In this document: positions 40,385-48,579 of the stretch, piece after piece
Numbering within the stretch: the stretch's first letter is position 1
Layout: each line of letters begins with the position of its first letter
Origin: Variovorax beijingensis
GTDB taxonomy: Bacteria > Pseudomonadota > Gammaproteobacteria > Burkholderiales > Burkholderiaceae_C
DNA length: 64,000 nt
Assembly: GCF_003951285.1 (NCBI RefSeq)
Contig: NZ_RXFQ01000005.1
Location: 349,967-413,966, forward strand
Direction: 5' to 3'
Translations under genes and position numbers: made by a program
The notes under the pieces: model-generated
The model's input: only the letters and a program-made list of their open reading frames with translations
Databases searched by the model: none
What the model was told of the DNA's origin: nothing

Positions 40385-41501
40385 AACGCAGGTGCGGGCA
40401 GCCGCCCCCCCCGAACAAGGCGGCGGCAACGGCCTGCTGTGGCTGCTGGCCGCCGTCGCGCTCCTGTTCGCCTTCCTGCGTCCGCGTGCGCCGATGGACT
40501 GGCTCCGGCTGGTCGACTGGCAGACCGTGGGCGCGCTGGCCGGGCTGCTCGCGATCACGCAGGGGGTCGAGAAAAGCGGCATGCTGCAGGCCGCCGCGCA
40601 GCGCCTGCTCGCGCGCACGCACAGCCAGCGCAGCCTGGCGCTGCTGCTGACCGCCAGCGCGGCGCTGCTTTCCGCGCTGGTGACCAACGACGTGAGCCTG
40701 TTCCTGCTGGTGCCGCTCACGCGCGTGCTCGCGAGCCAGGCGCACCTGCCGCTCGCGCGGCTGGTGGTGCTCGAGGCGCTGGCCGTCAATGCGGGTTCGG
40801 CCCTCACGCCCATCGGCAATCCGCAGAACCTCTACCTCTGGCACCGCTCGGGCGAGAGCTTCGTCGGCTTCATGGGCATGATGCTGCCGACCGTGGCCGT
40901 GATGCTGTTCTGGCTCTTCGCGGCGGCCTGGCTGCTGGTGCCGCGCACGCCCATCGCGCTCAAGCCCGAGACCGAGGCCGCGCCGGTGCAGCCGCGCCTG
41001 CTGGCACTGGCGGGCGTTCTGTTCGTCGGCTTCGTGATCGCGCTCGACCGGCACTGGCTGCTCGCGGGCCTGGGCGTGGTGTTCGCGGTGTTCCTGCTGA
41101 CCTATCCGCGCGTGCTGAAGGGCATCGACTGGGCGCTGCTCGCGATCATTGCGCTGATGTTCGTGGACCTGCGCCAGTTGGCCGAGCTGCAGGCGGTCGG
41201 CTCGCTGCTGAACCACTGGCCCATCACCGAAGGATGGCGCGCCTACCTCGCCGCCATCGTCGCCTCGCAGTTCATCAGCAACGTGCCGGCCGCGATCCTG
41301 CTCGACGGCCATGTGCGCGACCTGCCCGCGCTCGCGGCCGGCGTGAGCGTGGGCGGCTTCGGCTGCGTGCTGGGCTCGCTGGCCAACCTGATCGCGCTGC
41401 GCCTGGCCAGGCTGCCGCACGGGCTGCGCGAGTTCCATCGCATCAGCATTCCGTTCCTGCTGGTGTGCGCGGCCTCGGCGCTGCTGCTGCGGCTCGGGTG
41501 A
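40356..41501 (+). CDS. Anion transporter, SLC13/ArsB-NhaD superfamily
   Basis: A 381-residue membrane protein with about ten hydrophobic helices. The repeated family hallmarks are visible: LVTNDVSLFLLVPL, NAGSALTPIGNPQNLYLW in the first half and FISNVPAAILLDG in the second, matching the citrate/arsenite/sodium-anion transporter group. It is shorter than most family members. The GTG at 40356 lies inside the CoA ligase gene; a GTG about 36 bases further on is also possible. Coupling with the ligase suggests it may import the acid that the ligase activates. Confidence 0.8.
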   Translation: MNCVNSSAAETQVRAAAPPEQGGGNGLLWLLAAVALLFAFLRPRAPMDWLRLVDWQTVGALAGLLAITQGVEKSGMLQAAAQRLLARTHSQRSLALLLTASAALLSALVTNDVSLFLLVPLTRVLASQAHLPLARLVVLEALAVNAGSALTPIGNPQNLYLWHRSGESFVGFMGMMLPTVAVMLFWLFAAAWLLVPRTPIALKPETEAAPVQPRLLALAGVLFVGFVIALDRHWLLAGLGVVFAVFLLTYPRVLKGIDWALLAIIALMFVDLRQLAELQAVGSLLNHWPITEGWRAYLAAIVASQFISNVPAAILLDGHVRDLPALAAGVSVGGFGCVLGSLANLIALRLARLPHGLREFHRISIPFLLVCAASALLLRLG

Positions 41502-41538
41502 CAGGCGGGGAGCGCCGCAGGACAATGGCGCCCGACCC

Positions 41539-42249
41539 ATGCACCAGCCCGCCCCGCCCATCCTTTCGCTGCGCCACTACGGCACGTCGCGCGGCAGCCA
41601 TGCGCACGACCACTTCCAGGTGCTGGTCGGCCTGGAGGGCGTGCTGGAGATCGAGGTCGAAGGCCGCGGCAGCGGCATAGGCGCCGGCCAGGCGCAGGTG
41701 GTCGCGCCGGGCGACCGGCACGACTTCGAAGCGCGCGGCAGCAGCGGCAGCAGCTGCCTCGTGTTCGACACCGCGCATGGGCCCTGGGCCCGGTGTGCCG
41801 AGCGCGCGCCGGCCGACCCGATTCAGCTGCATGCGCTGGCGCGCTATCTCGCGCATTGCACGACACAGCCGCGGCAGTTCGCGCTTGCCCTGCAGCACGG
41901 TCCCGCGCTGCTGCTGGAAGCCTGGAGCCCCGCGCCTTCTTCGATGCCGCACACGCGCCGCCGCCGCATCGACTGGCCGGCGCTCGCGGCCTGGGCCCGG
42001 GCGCGGTGGCACGAGCCGCTCACGGTCGCCGACCTGGCCACGGTCGCCTGCCTGAGCCCCAGCCAGCTCGCGCAGCGCTGCCGCGAGGAACAGGGCGTGA
42101 GCGCGATGCACTGGCTGCGCGGCCTCCGACTGGCGCATGCGCGCGAACTGCGGCTCGAAGGCATGGGCGTGGCCGAAACGGCGCGCCGCACGGGCTACCG
42201 CTCGCCCTCGGCGCTCACCGCCGCGCTGCGCCGGCGCGATCGCTGCTGA
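41539..42249 (+). CDS. AraC-family regulator
   Basis: A 236-residue regulator. The N-terminal part is a cupin-like sensor (GSHAHDHFQVLVGLEGVLEI, about residues 19-38, then APGDRHDFEA). The C-terminal part is the double helix-turn-helix domain: LTVADLATVACLSPSQLAQRC and then VAETARRTGYRSPSALTAAL. It lies 37 bases after the anion transporter and 71 bases before the DMT exporter gene, so it may control either one. Confidence 0.88.
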   Translation: MHQPAPPILSLRHYGTSRGSHAHDHFQVLVGLEGVLEIEVEGRGSGIGAGQAQVVAPGDRHDFEARGSSGSSCLVFDTAHGPWARCAERAPADPIQLHALARYLAHCTTQPRQFALALQHGPALLLEAWSPAPSSMPHTRRRRIDWPALAAWARARWHEPLTVADLATVACLSPSQLAQRCREEQGVSAMHWLRGLRLAHARELRLEGMGVAETARRTGYRSPSALTAALRRRDRC

Positions 42250-42320
42250 CCGGCAACACCGTCGTTGCGCGACGACGCACCGGCGCTGCGCGACGGCCGG
42301 CCGGGTTAGCCTCGCTCTCC

Positions 42321-43172
42321 ATGTCGCCCACCCTCCATGCCCTCTTCGCGATCGCGCTCTGGGCCACGCTCGCCTCGCTCGGCACCGCCCTCTCGCACCT
42401 GCCGCCCTTCCTCCTGACCGGGCTCGCGCTGATCATCGGCAGCCTGCCGAGCTGGCCACTGGTGCTGCGTGACCGTGCAGCCTGGCGCGTGCCGCCGCGC
42501 ACGCTGGCATTGGGCGTCTACGGCCTGTTCGGCTTTCACTTTCTGCTGTTCATCGCGCTGCGGCATGCGCCGCCGGTCGAGGCCAACCTGGTCAACTACC
42601 TGTGGCCGCTGTTCATGGTGGTGCTGGCGCCGGTGCTGCTGCCGGGCGTGTCGCTCAGGCCGCTGCACCTGGCAGCGGCGCTGCTGGGCTTTGCGGGCGC
42701 GGCGGTCGCGATCCTCGGCACGCGCGGCGGCGCAGGCGCTGGCGCCATCGCGATCCAAGGCTACTGGGGCTTCCTGCCGGCGCTGGGCTCGGCCTTCATC
42801 TGGGCCAGCTATTCGCTGTGGACGAAGCGTGTGGAAACCTTTCCGACCTCGGCCATCGGCCTGTTCGGGCTGGTCTCGGGCGTGCTCTCGCTGGCCTGCC
42901 ACGCGCTGCTCGAAGCGCCGGCCGCGCTGTCCGGCAAGGACTGGCTGCTGCTCGTGCTGTGCGGCCTCGGCCCGCTGGGCGCGGCCTTCTTCGTGTGGGA
43001 CATGGCGCTCAAGCGCGGCGACCCGCGGCGCATCGGCATCCTGAGCTACCTCACCCCCCTGGGCTCGACGGCGTTGCTGCTGCTCGTGACCGGCCGGCCA
43101 CTGACCTGGACCATCGCGCTGGCGGCCCTGCTCATCATTTCGGCGGCCGTCATGGGCGCGCGCGCACGCTGA
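42321..43172 (+). CDS. DMT-superfamily exporter (EamA, YddG-like)
   Basis: A 283-residue membrane protein with about ten helices in two EamA halves. The segment LFIALRHAPPVEANLVNYLW (residues about 74-93) is typical of YddG-like aromatic amino acid exporters, and the second half has GSAFIWASYSLWTKR. It probably exports amino acids or metabolites. ATG at 42321 is preceded by CTCGCTCTCC without a clear ribosome binding site, but it starts just before the first helix. Confidence 0.85.
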   Translation: MSPTLHALFAIALWATLASLGTALSHLPPFLLTGLALIIGSLPSWPLVLRDRAAWRVPPRTLALGVYGLFGFHFLLFIALRHAPPVEANLVNYLWPLFMVVLAPVLLPGVSLRPLHLAAALLGFAGAAVAILGTRGGAGAGAIAIQGYWGFLPALGSAFIWASYSLWTKRVETFPTSAIGLFGLVSGVLSLACHALLEAPAALSGKDWLLLVLCGLGPLGAAFFVWDMALKRGDPRRIGILSYLTPLGSTALLLLVTGRPLTWTIALAALLIISAAVMGARAR

Positions 43173-43245
43173 ATGGCGTTCGTCCGACGGAAGCGCGCGT
43201 TTTTATGGCTAGAGTGGAGGCTCAGGAAAAAAGGAGCCCCCACTC

Positions 43246-43569
43246 ATGGAAAACAAGAACAAGAACGAAGACTTCGAGATCACGCCCAAGCTGGTGTTCG
43301 ACCTGAACCTGGCGCTGTACCTCGACCTGGTGGCCGCACTCGAGGGCGCGGGCGCCATCACCTACCGCCAGATGGCGGCGCGGGTGCTCAACATCAGCAT
43401 GGATGCGCGCGCCGACGGCGAGAGCGGCCTCGCAACGGCGCTGGAAGGCGTCGCCAAGGGTTTCGCCGGCCAGGGCGGCGGCCTGTCGATCGAACTGCTG
43501 AAGGCCGCGCGCAGCCTGCGCGAGGACGACGCGATGGGCGACATTCCGATGCGGCCCGACGAAGGCTGA
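43246..43569 (+). CDS. Small hypothetical protein
   Basis: A 107-residue protein that I do not recognise. It is acidic, with a charged start (MENKNKNEDFEITPKL) and a mainly helical body, no signal peptide and no membrane segment. A strong AAAGGAG lies nine bases before the ATG, and a stretch of A residues precedes it, so it is likely well translated. It stands alone between the DMT exporter and the convergent reductase. No partner is suggested by the context. Confidence 0.7.
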   Translation: MENKNKNEDFEITPKLVFDLNLALYLDLVAALEGAGAITYRQMAARVLNISMDARADGESGLATALEGVAKGFAGQGGGLSIELLKAARSLREDDAMGDIPMRPDEG

Positions 43570-43644
43570 ACCGCAGCGCCTCCAAAGAAAGACCCGGGTG
43601 TCGCTGGAGCCCGGCCTCGCGGCCGGCCGTTCGACGCCTGCGCT

Positions 43645-44688
43645 TCAGTCCTCGGCCACCTGCAGCACCAGCTTGCCGAAGTTCTCGCCGCTGAATAGCC
43701 GGTTCAGCGCCTCGGGGAAGGTGTCGAGCCCCACAACCACGTCTTCCTTGCTCTTCATGCGGCCGTCCTTGAGGTAGCCGGCGAGCTCGGCCACGGCAAT
43801 GGGGAAGCGGTCCGCGTAGTCGAACACCACGATGCCTTCCATGCGCGCGCGGTTCACCAGCAGGCTCAGGTAGTTCCGGGGGCCGGCCGCGGGCATGCTG
43901 TTGGCGTTGTTGTACTGGCTGATGGCGCCGCAGATGATCACGCGGGCCTTGCGCGCGAGCCGCGCCAGCACCGCATCGAGGATCTCGCCGCCGACGTTGT
44001 CGAAGTAGATGTCCACGCCCTTGGGGCAGTGCGTCTTGAGGCCGTCGCGCACGGCAGCGGCGCCGGCCTTGTAGTCGATGCAGGCGTCGAAGCCCAGCTC
44101 CTTCACCACCCAGTCGCACTTGGCCTGGCCGCCGGCAATGCCGACCACGCGGCAGCCCTTGATTTTGGCGAGCTGCCCGACCGTCTGCCCCACGGCGCCC
44201 GCGGCGCCGGAGATGACCACCGTCTCGCCCGCCTTGGGCTGGCCGACGTCCATCAGCCCGAAGTAGCCGGTCATGCCCGGCATGCCGAGCACGTTGAGCC
44301 ACTGGTGGATGGTGCCGGCGCGCAGGTCGATCTTGGCGAGCCCGCTGCGCTTGATCTCCTCCTGGGGCACGAGCATGTATTCCTGCACGCCCAGCGTGCC
44401 GTAGACCGTGTCGCCGGCCGCGAAGTCCGGGTTCTTCGAGGCGATGACGCGGCCGATGCCGCCCGCGCGCATCACGGCGCCGATTTCCACCGGCGCGATG
44501 TAGCTCTTGGCATCGTTGAGCCAGCCGCGCATGGCGGGGTCGAGCGAGAGCGAAAGGGTCTTGACCAGCACGCCGCCCTGGGCGGGCTCGCCGACCGGCT
44601 CGGTCGTGAACTGCCAGTGTTCGCGCGTTGCCGCGCCCTCGGGCCGCTTGGCGAGCCTGACCTGGTGATTGACGGGCGCTTCGGCCAT
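43645..44688 (-). CDS. NADPH-dependent MDR oxidoreductase (CurA-like)
   Basis: A 347-residue zinc-independent medium-chain reductase. The NADPH-binding motif is VISGAAGAVGQTVGQLAK (about residues 153-170) and the end is typical of the leukotriene B4 12-hydroxydehydrogenase/CurA group (FSGENFGKLVLQVAED). These enzymes reduce alpha,beta-unsaturated ketones and aldehydes in the cytoplasm. GGAGG precedes the ATG by about five bases. It is a single-gene unit, convergent with the small hypothetical gene. Confidence 0.92.
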   Translation of the reverse strand: MAEAPVNHQVRLAKRPEGAATREHWQFTTEPVGEPAQGGVLVKTLSLSLDPAMRGWLNDAKSYIAPVEIGAVMRAGGIGRVIASKNPDFAAGDTVYGTLGVQEYMLVPQEEIKRSGLAKIDLRAGTIHQWLNVLGMPGMTGYFGLMDVGQPKAGETVVISGAAGAVGQTVGQLAKIKGCRVVGIAGGQAKCDWVVKELGFDACIDYKAGAAAVRDGLKTHCPKGVDIYFDNVGGEILDAVLARLARKARVIICGAISQYNNANSMPAAGPRNYLSLLVNRARMEGIVVFDYADRFPIAVAELAGYLKDGRMKSKEDVVVGLDTFPEALNRLFSGENFGKLVLQVAED

Positions 44689-44805
44689 GGGAGGTCTCCT
44701 TGGAAAGGTCGTGGTTGCGGCGCCATGCTAGCGGCGCGCGGCGCCGTCGGCCGTAGCGCAGGCGACAGCACCGCCGGACCCGCGCCCAGGCCTGGCGGCG
44801 GCCGC

Positions 44806-46203
44806 TCAGGCCAGGCGAACGACGATCCGCAGCCCTGGATTCGCGTTGCGCACCGCCAGGCTCCCGCCGTGCGCCTCGGCGATCAGCCGGCAAAGGTACA
44901 TCCCGAGCCCGACGCCGCCGGTGGCGCGCGCGCGCGCGCTGTCGGTGCGGTAGAAGGCCTCGGTCAGGCGTTCGAGCTGGGCCTCGTCGACGCCGGGGCC
45001 GTGGTCGCGGACCTCGATCTCGACACCCTGCGCCGGCCCGTCGACCACGGCGCGCAGCGACACGCAGGGCGGGCGGGGAGCGTCGGTGCTGTAGCGCAGG
45101 GCGTTGTCCAGCAGGTTGCGCACCAGCAGGCGGATGCGCATGCGGTCGACGGCATGCGGCGGCAGTCCCTCGGCCAGGTCCAGGTGCACCTGCTGGGCGC
45201 CCGGCATCTCGGCCGCGACTTCGCGCACCAGCGCCGCCAGGTCGACCGGCTCGCGCTGCAATGCCACGTGCGGGCTTGCGAGGCGCTCGCTCTCGAGCAG
45301 GTCGCTGATCAGGTCGCGCATCTCGTTGAGGTCACGCAGCAGCGCCTCGCGCTCGGCCTGGCTTTCGGGCGTGACCGGCAGCAGCTCGGCATTGAGCCGG
45401 GCGCGCGTGAGCGGCGAGCGCAACTCGTGGCTCAACGCCAGCAGCAGCCCGCGCTTGGCATCGAGCATGGCCTGGATGTCGTCGGCCATGGTGTTGATGT
45501 GCTCGGCAAGATCGCCCAGGTCGTCGTTGCGGCGGATCGGAATCGGCTGCGTGAACTCGCCGCGGCCGAAGCGCTGCGCGCCTTCGCGGATGTCGATCAG
45601 CGGCCGCAGCAGCCGGCTGACATAGGCATAGCCCAGCACCACGAGCAGCAGCAGCGCGCAGAGCGTGGCCCAGCCGACGACGCGCGGCGCGAGCTGCCAG
45701 AGCCTGGGCGACCAGCCGAAGATGACGTGGTGGCCATCGGCCGTGGGGCGGATGAACCATTTGTCGCTCCAGGGCTTCTCGTCGCGGTCGTGCATCCAGC
45801 CGCCGCGGCCCTGGATGCCGCCGGGGTTGGAGTCCCAGTTGACCTTGGGGCCCACGATGCGGATCGTGATCGGCAGCCGGGCGACGAGCGCCTGCGCGCG
45901 CGCCACGTCGGGCGGCGTGCCGATCTCGGCGACGAGCCGGTCGGCATAGTCGACCAGCATCGGCTTGGCGGCCTCGGCCCAGCCGGTCGAAAAGGACTTC
46001 TTCATGCCGCCCATGAACACCGCCGCCATCACCAGCGCCAGCATCACGAACATCATGACCAGCCGGATGCGCAGCGAGCGGCGCCAGCGGCGCTTGCCCT
46101 GCACCTTCTCGTGCCACTGCGCGTGCCACTGCCTGTGCAGCTCCGCGCGGCGCGATGCGATCCCGCGCAGCGCCTCGCGCAAACTCCGCCGCCTGCCCTT
46201 CAT
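44806..46203 (-). CDS. Two-component sensor histidine kinase (Cpx/Rst-like)
   Basis: A 465-residue kinase. A basic N-terminus is followed by a membrane helix (MMFVMLALVMAAVFMGG), a periplasmic sensor of about 125 residues, a second helix (CALLLLVVLGYAYV), a HAMP domain, the H-box LLALSHELRSPLTRAR, the N-box NLLDNALRYS, and G boxes HGPGVDE and GGVGLGMYLC. It should sense an envelope signal and phosphorylate the adjacent regulator. The ATG at 46203 overlaps the regulator stop (ATGA). The nearby Spy/CpxP-like gene suggests an envelope-stress role like CpxA; this is inference. Confidence 0.92.
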   Translation of the reverse strand: MKGRRRSLREALRGIASRRAELHRQWHAQWHEKVQGKRRWRRSLRIRLVMMFVMLALVMAAVFMGGMKKSFSTGWAEAAKPMLVDYADRLVAEIGTPPDVARAQALVARLPITIRIVGPKVNWDSNPGGIQGRGGWMHDRDEKPWSDKWFIRPTADGHHVIFGWSPRLWQLAPRVVGWATLCALLLLVVLGYAYVSRLLRPLIDIREGAQRFGRGEFTQPIPIRRNDDLGDLAEHINTMADDIQAMLDAKRGLLLALSHELRSPLTRARLNAELLPVTPESQAEREALLRDLNEMRDLISDLLESERLASPHVALQREPVDLAALVREVAAEMPGAQQVHLDLAEGLPPHAVDRMRIRLLVRNLLDNALRYSTDAPRPPCVSLRAVVDGPAQGVEIEVRDHGPGVDEAQLERLTEAFYRTDSARARATGGVGLGMYLCRLIAEAHGGSLAVRNANPGLRIVVRLA

Positions 46204-46898
46204 GCAGGCTCGCTGCGCGCGACGGCCAGCGCATAGCCGGCATTGCGCAGCGTCTTGATGCAGTCCAGCGGCTCGAGCTTCTTGCGCAGGCGGCTCACCA
46301 CGATGTCGACCGCCCGGGTGTAGAGCTCGGCCTCGTGGCCGCGCAGGCGGTTCAGGATGTCGTCGCGGCTGAACACCTTGCCGGGCTCGGCCGCCAGCAG
46401 CGCGAGCAGTTCGAACTCGGTGCCGGTGAGTTCGACGCGCTCGCCTTGGCGCAGCACCTGGCGCCGGTCGAGGTCGATCGACAGCCCGTCGAACACGCGG
46501 TGCTGGGTGCCGTTGCCGTTGGCCGCCGCCGGCGTGCTGCGCTGGCGGCGCAGGATGGTCTGCACGCGCGCCACCAGTTCGCGCGGCTCGAAGGGCTTGG
46601 GCACGTAGTCGTCGGCGCCCAGCTCGAGGCCGACCACGCGGTCCATCACCTCGCCGCGCGCAGTGAGCATCACGATCGGAATGTCGCTCTCCTTGCGGAT
46701 CTCGCGGCACAGCGCAAAGCCGTCCATCTCGGGCAGCATCACGTCGAGGATCGCCGCGTCGTAGGGGCCCGCGCGCAGCTTGGCGAGCCCTTCGCTCGGG
46801 CGCACCGCGCTCTCCAGCGTGTAGCCGAAGCGGGCGAAGTAGGTGGTCAGCGGCGCGGCGAGATGTTCGTCGTCGTCGATCAGCAGGATGCGCGGCAT
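46200..46898 (-). CDS. Two-component response regulator, OmpR family
   Basis: A 232-residue regulator with a receiver domain (LIDDDEH, phospho-Asp in AAILDVMLPEMDG, Lys in PKPFEPREL) and a winged-helix output domain (LTGTEFELLALLA ... ILNRLRGHEAELYTRAVDIVVSRLRKKL, in pieces). The start ATG at 46898 is chosen because the receiver begins at once; an upstream start would add 30 non-conserved residues. It is the first gene of the regulator-kinase pair. Confidence 0.94.
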   Translation of the reverse strand: MPRILLIDDDEHLAAPLTTYFARFGYTLESAVRPSEGLAKLRAGPYDAAILDVMLPEMDGFALCREIRKESDIPIVMLTARGEVMDRVVGLELGADDYVPKPFEPRELVARVQTILRRQRSTPAAANGNGTQHRVFDGLSIDLDRRQVLRQGERVELTGTEFELLALLAAEPGKVFSRDDILNRLRGHEAELYTRAVDIVVSRLRKKLEPLDCIKTLRNAGYALAVARSEPA

Positions 46899-46998
46899 GG
46901 CGGGATTGTGCCTCCTGGCAAACAGTTGGCTGACGATCAGGCCTGCGGGCATTGCACCGCCATTTCCGCCCGCTGCGAGGCGCGCCATTGCGCGGCCT

Positions 46999-47355
46999 TC
47001 ACCACGGATCGGCCCGCCCGATGCGGCCCAGGTGCGTCGAGCCGAAGCCCGCGCCGTACTTGAGGCCCCAGCCGAGCGCGCGATCGAGGCCGATGTGGGC
47101 GCACCAGATCAGCCCGCCGGCCACGGCCCACGGGATGGCCGCGAGCGCACCGATGGCCAGCAGCGCGACGGCGCCGAGGTACGAATGCGTGGCGTTGTAG
47201 AAGGCGGCGCCGATGCGCGGCCCGGCCAGGTAGCCCAGCATCGCGAGATCGGGCGCCAGCAGCCAGAGCGCGAACACGCCCCAGCCGGCACCGAACTGCG
47301 CATAGGCGGCCAGCGATGCGGCAAGCACCACGACACCTTCCACACGCAGCAGCAT
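46999..47355 (-). CDS. DUF4260 small membrane protein
   Basis: A 118-residue membrane protein with the DUF4260 pattern: LLRVEGVVVLAASLAAYAQF, LWLLAPDLAMLGYLAGPRIGA and YNATHSYLGAVALL, ending with the DRALGWGLKYGAGFGSTHLG segment. Function unknown. The start is uncertain: ATG at 47355 begins just before the domain; GTG at 47373 would add six residues. Longer readings run through a family B repeat and are unlikely. It lies between the response regulator and the Spy-like gene on the same strand. Confidence 0.75.
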   Translation of the reverse strand: MLLRVEGVVVLAASLAAYAQFGAGWGVFALWLLAPDLAMLGYLAGPRIGAAFYNATHSYLGAVALLAIGALAAIPWAVAGGLIWCAHIGLDRALGWGLKYGAGFGSTHLGRIGRADPW

Positions 47356-47395
47356 GCGCACGCCGCCTGCCACTGCCTGGTCGTGGGATACCGTG

Positions 47396-47477
47396 GAACC
47401 GGCTTCTCCTGGCCACAGGTGTCGCCCCCTGGAGGGGGGTTGGCGGAGCGACACGAAGTGCGCGAAGACCGGGGGCG
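47396..47477. repeat. Palindromic repeat, family B copy 1
   Basis: Contains a CCCCCTGGAGGGGG hairpin core, then GCGACACGAAGTGCGCGAAG (47448-47467), which recurs exactly in reverse at 48478-48497. The flanking GAACCGGCTT-type start is also shared with copy 2. It lies between the DUF4260 and Spy-like genes. Confidence 0.78.
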
Positions 47478-47485
47478 AGCCAAGC

Positions 47486-47953
47486 CTAGCCATGACGGCG
47501 CCAGCGGCGTCCGCCGCGATCCATGAAGTCACGCACCTTCTGCTGCTGCTCGGCGTTCAGGCTGTCGAAGAAATCGGCGGCGGCCGCGATGATCTCGGGG
47601 CTGCCGTTGCGCACGGCCGTGGTCTTCTCGTCGACGAGCCGCGTGGCCGCCGCCTGGTCGAGCTTGTTGCCCGCGAACAGCGCCTTGAACTGCGAACGCG
47701 GATCGCCTGCACCGCTCGCACCACGCATCGCTTCGCGCTGCGCCTGCAGCTTCTCGGCCAGCACGGTGAGCTTCTGCTTCTGCGCTGCGTCGAGTTCCAG
47801 CTTGCTGCCGACGCGCTCGACCATCCTGGTGCGGAACTCGGCGGAGTCGCCGCTGCCCCAGCCGTGCCGATGGCCGGCGCAGCCGGCAATGCTGCCCGCC
47901 ACCACCGCAAGGCCGGCAAAACCGAAGAGAGTGCGTTTGATCCAGTGTTTCAT
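47486..47953 (-). CDS. Spy/CpxP-like periplasmic lipoprotein
   Basis: A 155-residue protein with a signal peptide and a lipobox-like SIAGCAGHRHGW. The mature part has the helical LTxxQ-type arrangement: ELDAAQKQKLTVLAEKLQ and SLNAEQQQKVRDFMDRGG, two copies of the signature region. Spy and CpxP are periplasmic cradle-shaped chaperones and Cpx regulators; the Cys may make this one membrane-attached. It lies about 590 bases upstream of the two-component genes on the same strand, with the DUF4260 gene between. A short Gly/Arg/His tail (GGRRWRRHG) ends it. Confidence 0.85.
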   Translation of the reverse strand: MKHWIKRTLFGFAGLAVVAGSIAGCAGHRHGWGSGDSAEFRTRMVERVGSKLELDAAQKQKLTVLAEKLQAQREAMRGASGAGDPRSQFKALFAGNKLDQAAATRLVDEKTTAVRNGSPEIIAAAADFFDSLNAEQQQKVRDFMDRGGRRWRRHG

Positions 47954-47995
47954 GATGTTCCTTGCGGCCCGAGGGGTGCCCTGCGGGCGTGGGTC

Positions 47996-48367
47996 TTAGA
48001 GCCTGTTGCTGTTGCCGGCGGCTGCGGCGCGTGCATCGACGGGGTTCTGCATGGTCGAGACGACCTTGCTGTTCACGCGCGAACCCGAGGTCACGTTCTG
48101 GTCGGGTGCGGCGGCGGTGCGCATGGCTTCGAAGACGACGCCCGCGCGGTCCCTGGAAACGGCCATGGTCTCGGCACCGCGCGAACCGCGCACGACGTTC
48201 TGGTCCGGTGCGGAAGCCGCGCGAACGGCCTCGGCGTTGACTTCGGCGCGGCTCTTGGCCGAGGCGAGCGGCTGGACGCCTTCGTAGGATTCAGCCTTGG
48301 CGCCGGCTGCAGCGAGCAGCGCGAAGGAGCCGATGGCAACGACTTGGGTCAGGGAGAGAGATTTCAC
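47996..48367 (-). CDS. Small secreted protein with an internal repeat
   Basis: A 123-residue secreted protein. The signal peptide runs to about residue 25 (ending AAGAKAES). The mature part opens YEGVQPLASAKSRAEVNAEA, a pattern common in small exported Comamonadaceae proteins sometimes wrongly called helicases. Two similar units follow: AVRAASAPDQNVVRGSR and AMRTAAAPDQNVTSGSR, 36 residues apart. Function unknown. The GTG at 48367 has AAAGG at eight bases and starts the signal peptide; longer readings run into antisense of ptsI. Confidence 0.75.
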   Translation of the reverse strand: MKSLSLTQVVAIGSFALLAAAGAKAESYEGVQPLASAKSRAEVNAEAVRAASAPDQNVVRGSRGAETMAVSRDRAGVVFEAMRTAAAPDQNVTSGSRVNSKVVSTMQNPVDARAAAAGNSNRL

Positions 48368-48467
48368 GATCAGGCCTTTCTGTTGTGGAAGAGGAGACCT
48401 GATGGTGCTTGCCGCGGTGCTGCAAGTCCTTTCGCCGCAGTTTCGGCGTGTTTCGTTATGTTTCGCT

Positions 48468-48554
48468 CGCCCCCAGGCTTCGCGCACTTCGTGTCGCTTC
48501 GCCCTCCCCCTACCGGGGGCAACACCAGAGGCCCGGCAAAGCCGGTTCCTCGGT
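48468..48554. repeat. Palindromic repeat, family B copy 2 (inverted relative to copy 1)
   Basis: Carries the reverse complement of the 20-base segment shared with copy 1 (48478-48497), a CCCCCTACCGGGGG core and a closing CCGGCAAAGCCGG palindrome. It lies in the 212-base gap between the small secreted protein gene and the ptsI stop, which holds nothing else I can identify. Confidence 0.78.
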
Positions 48555-48579
48555 GTTTCTGGAAGAGGCCGCGCGCGTC

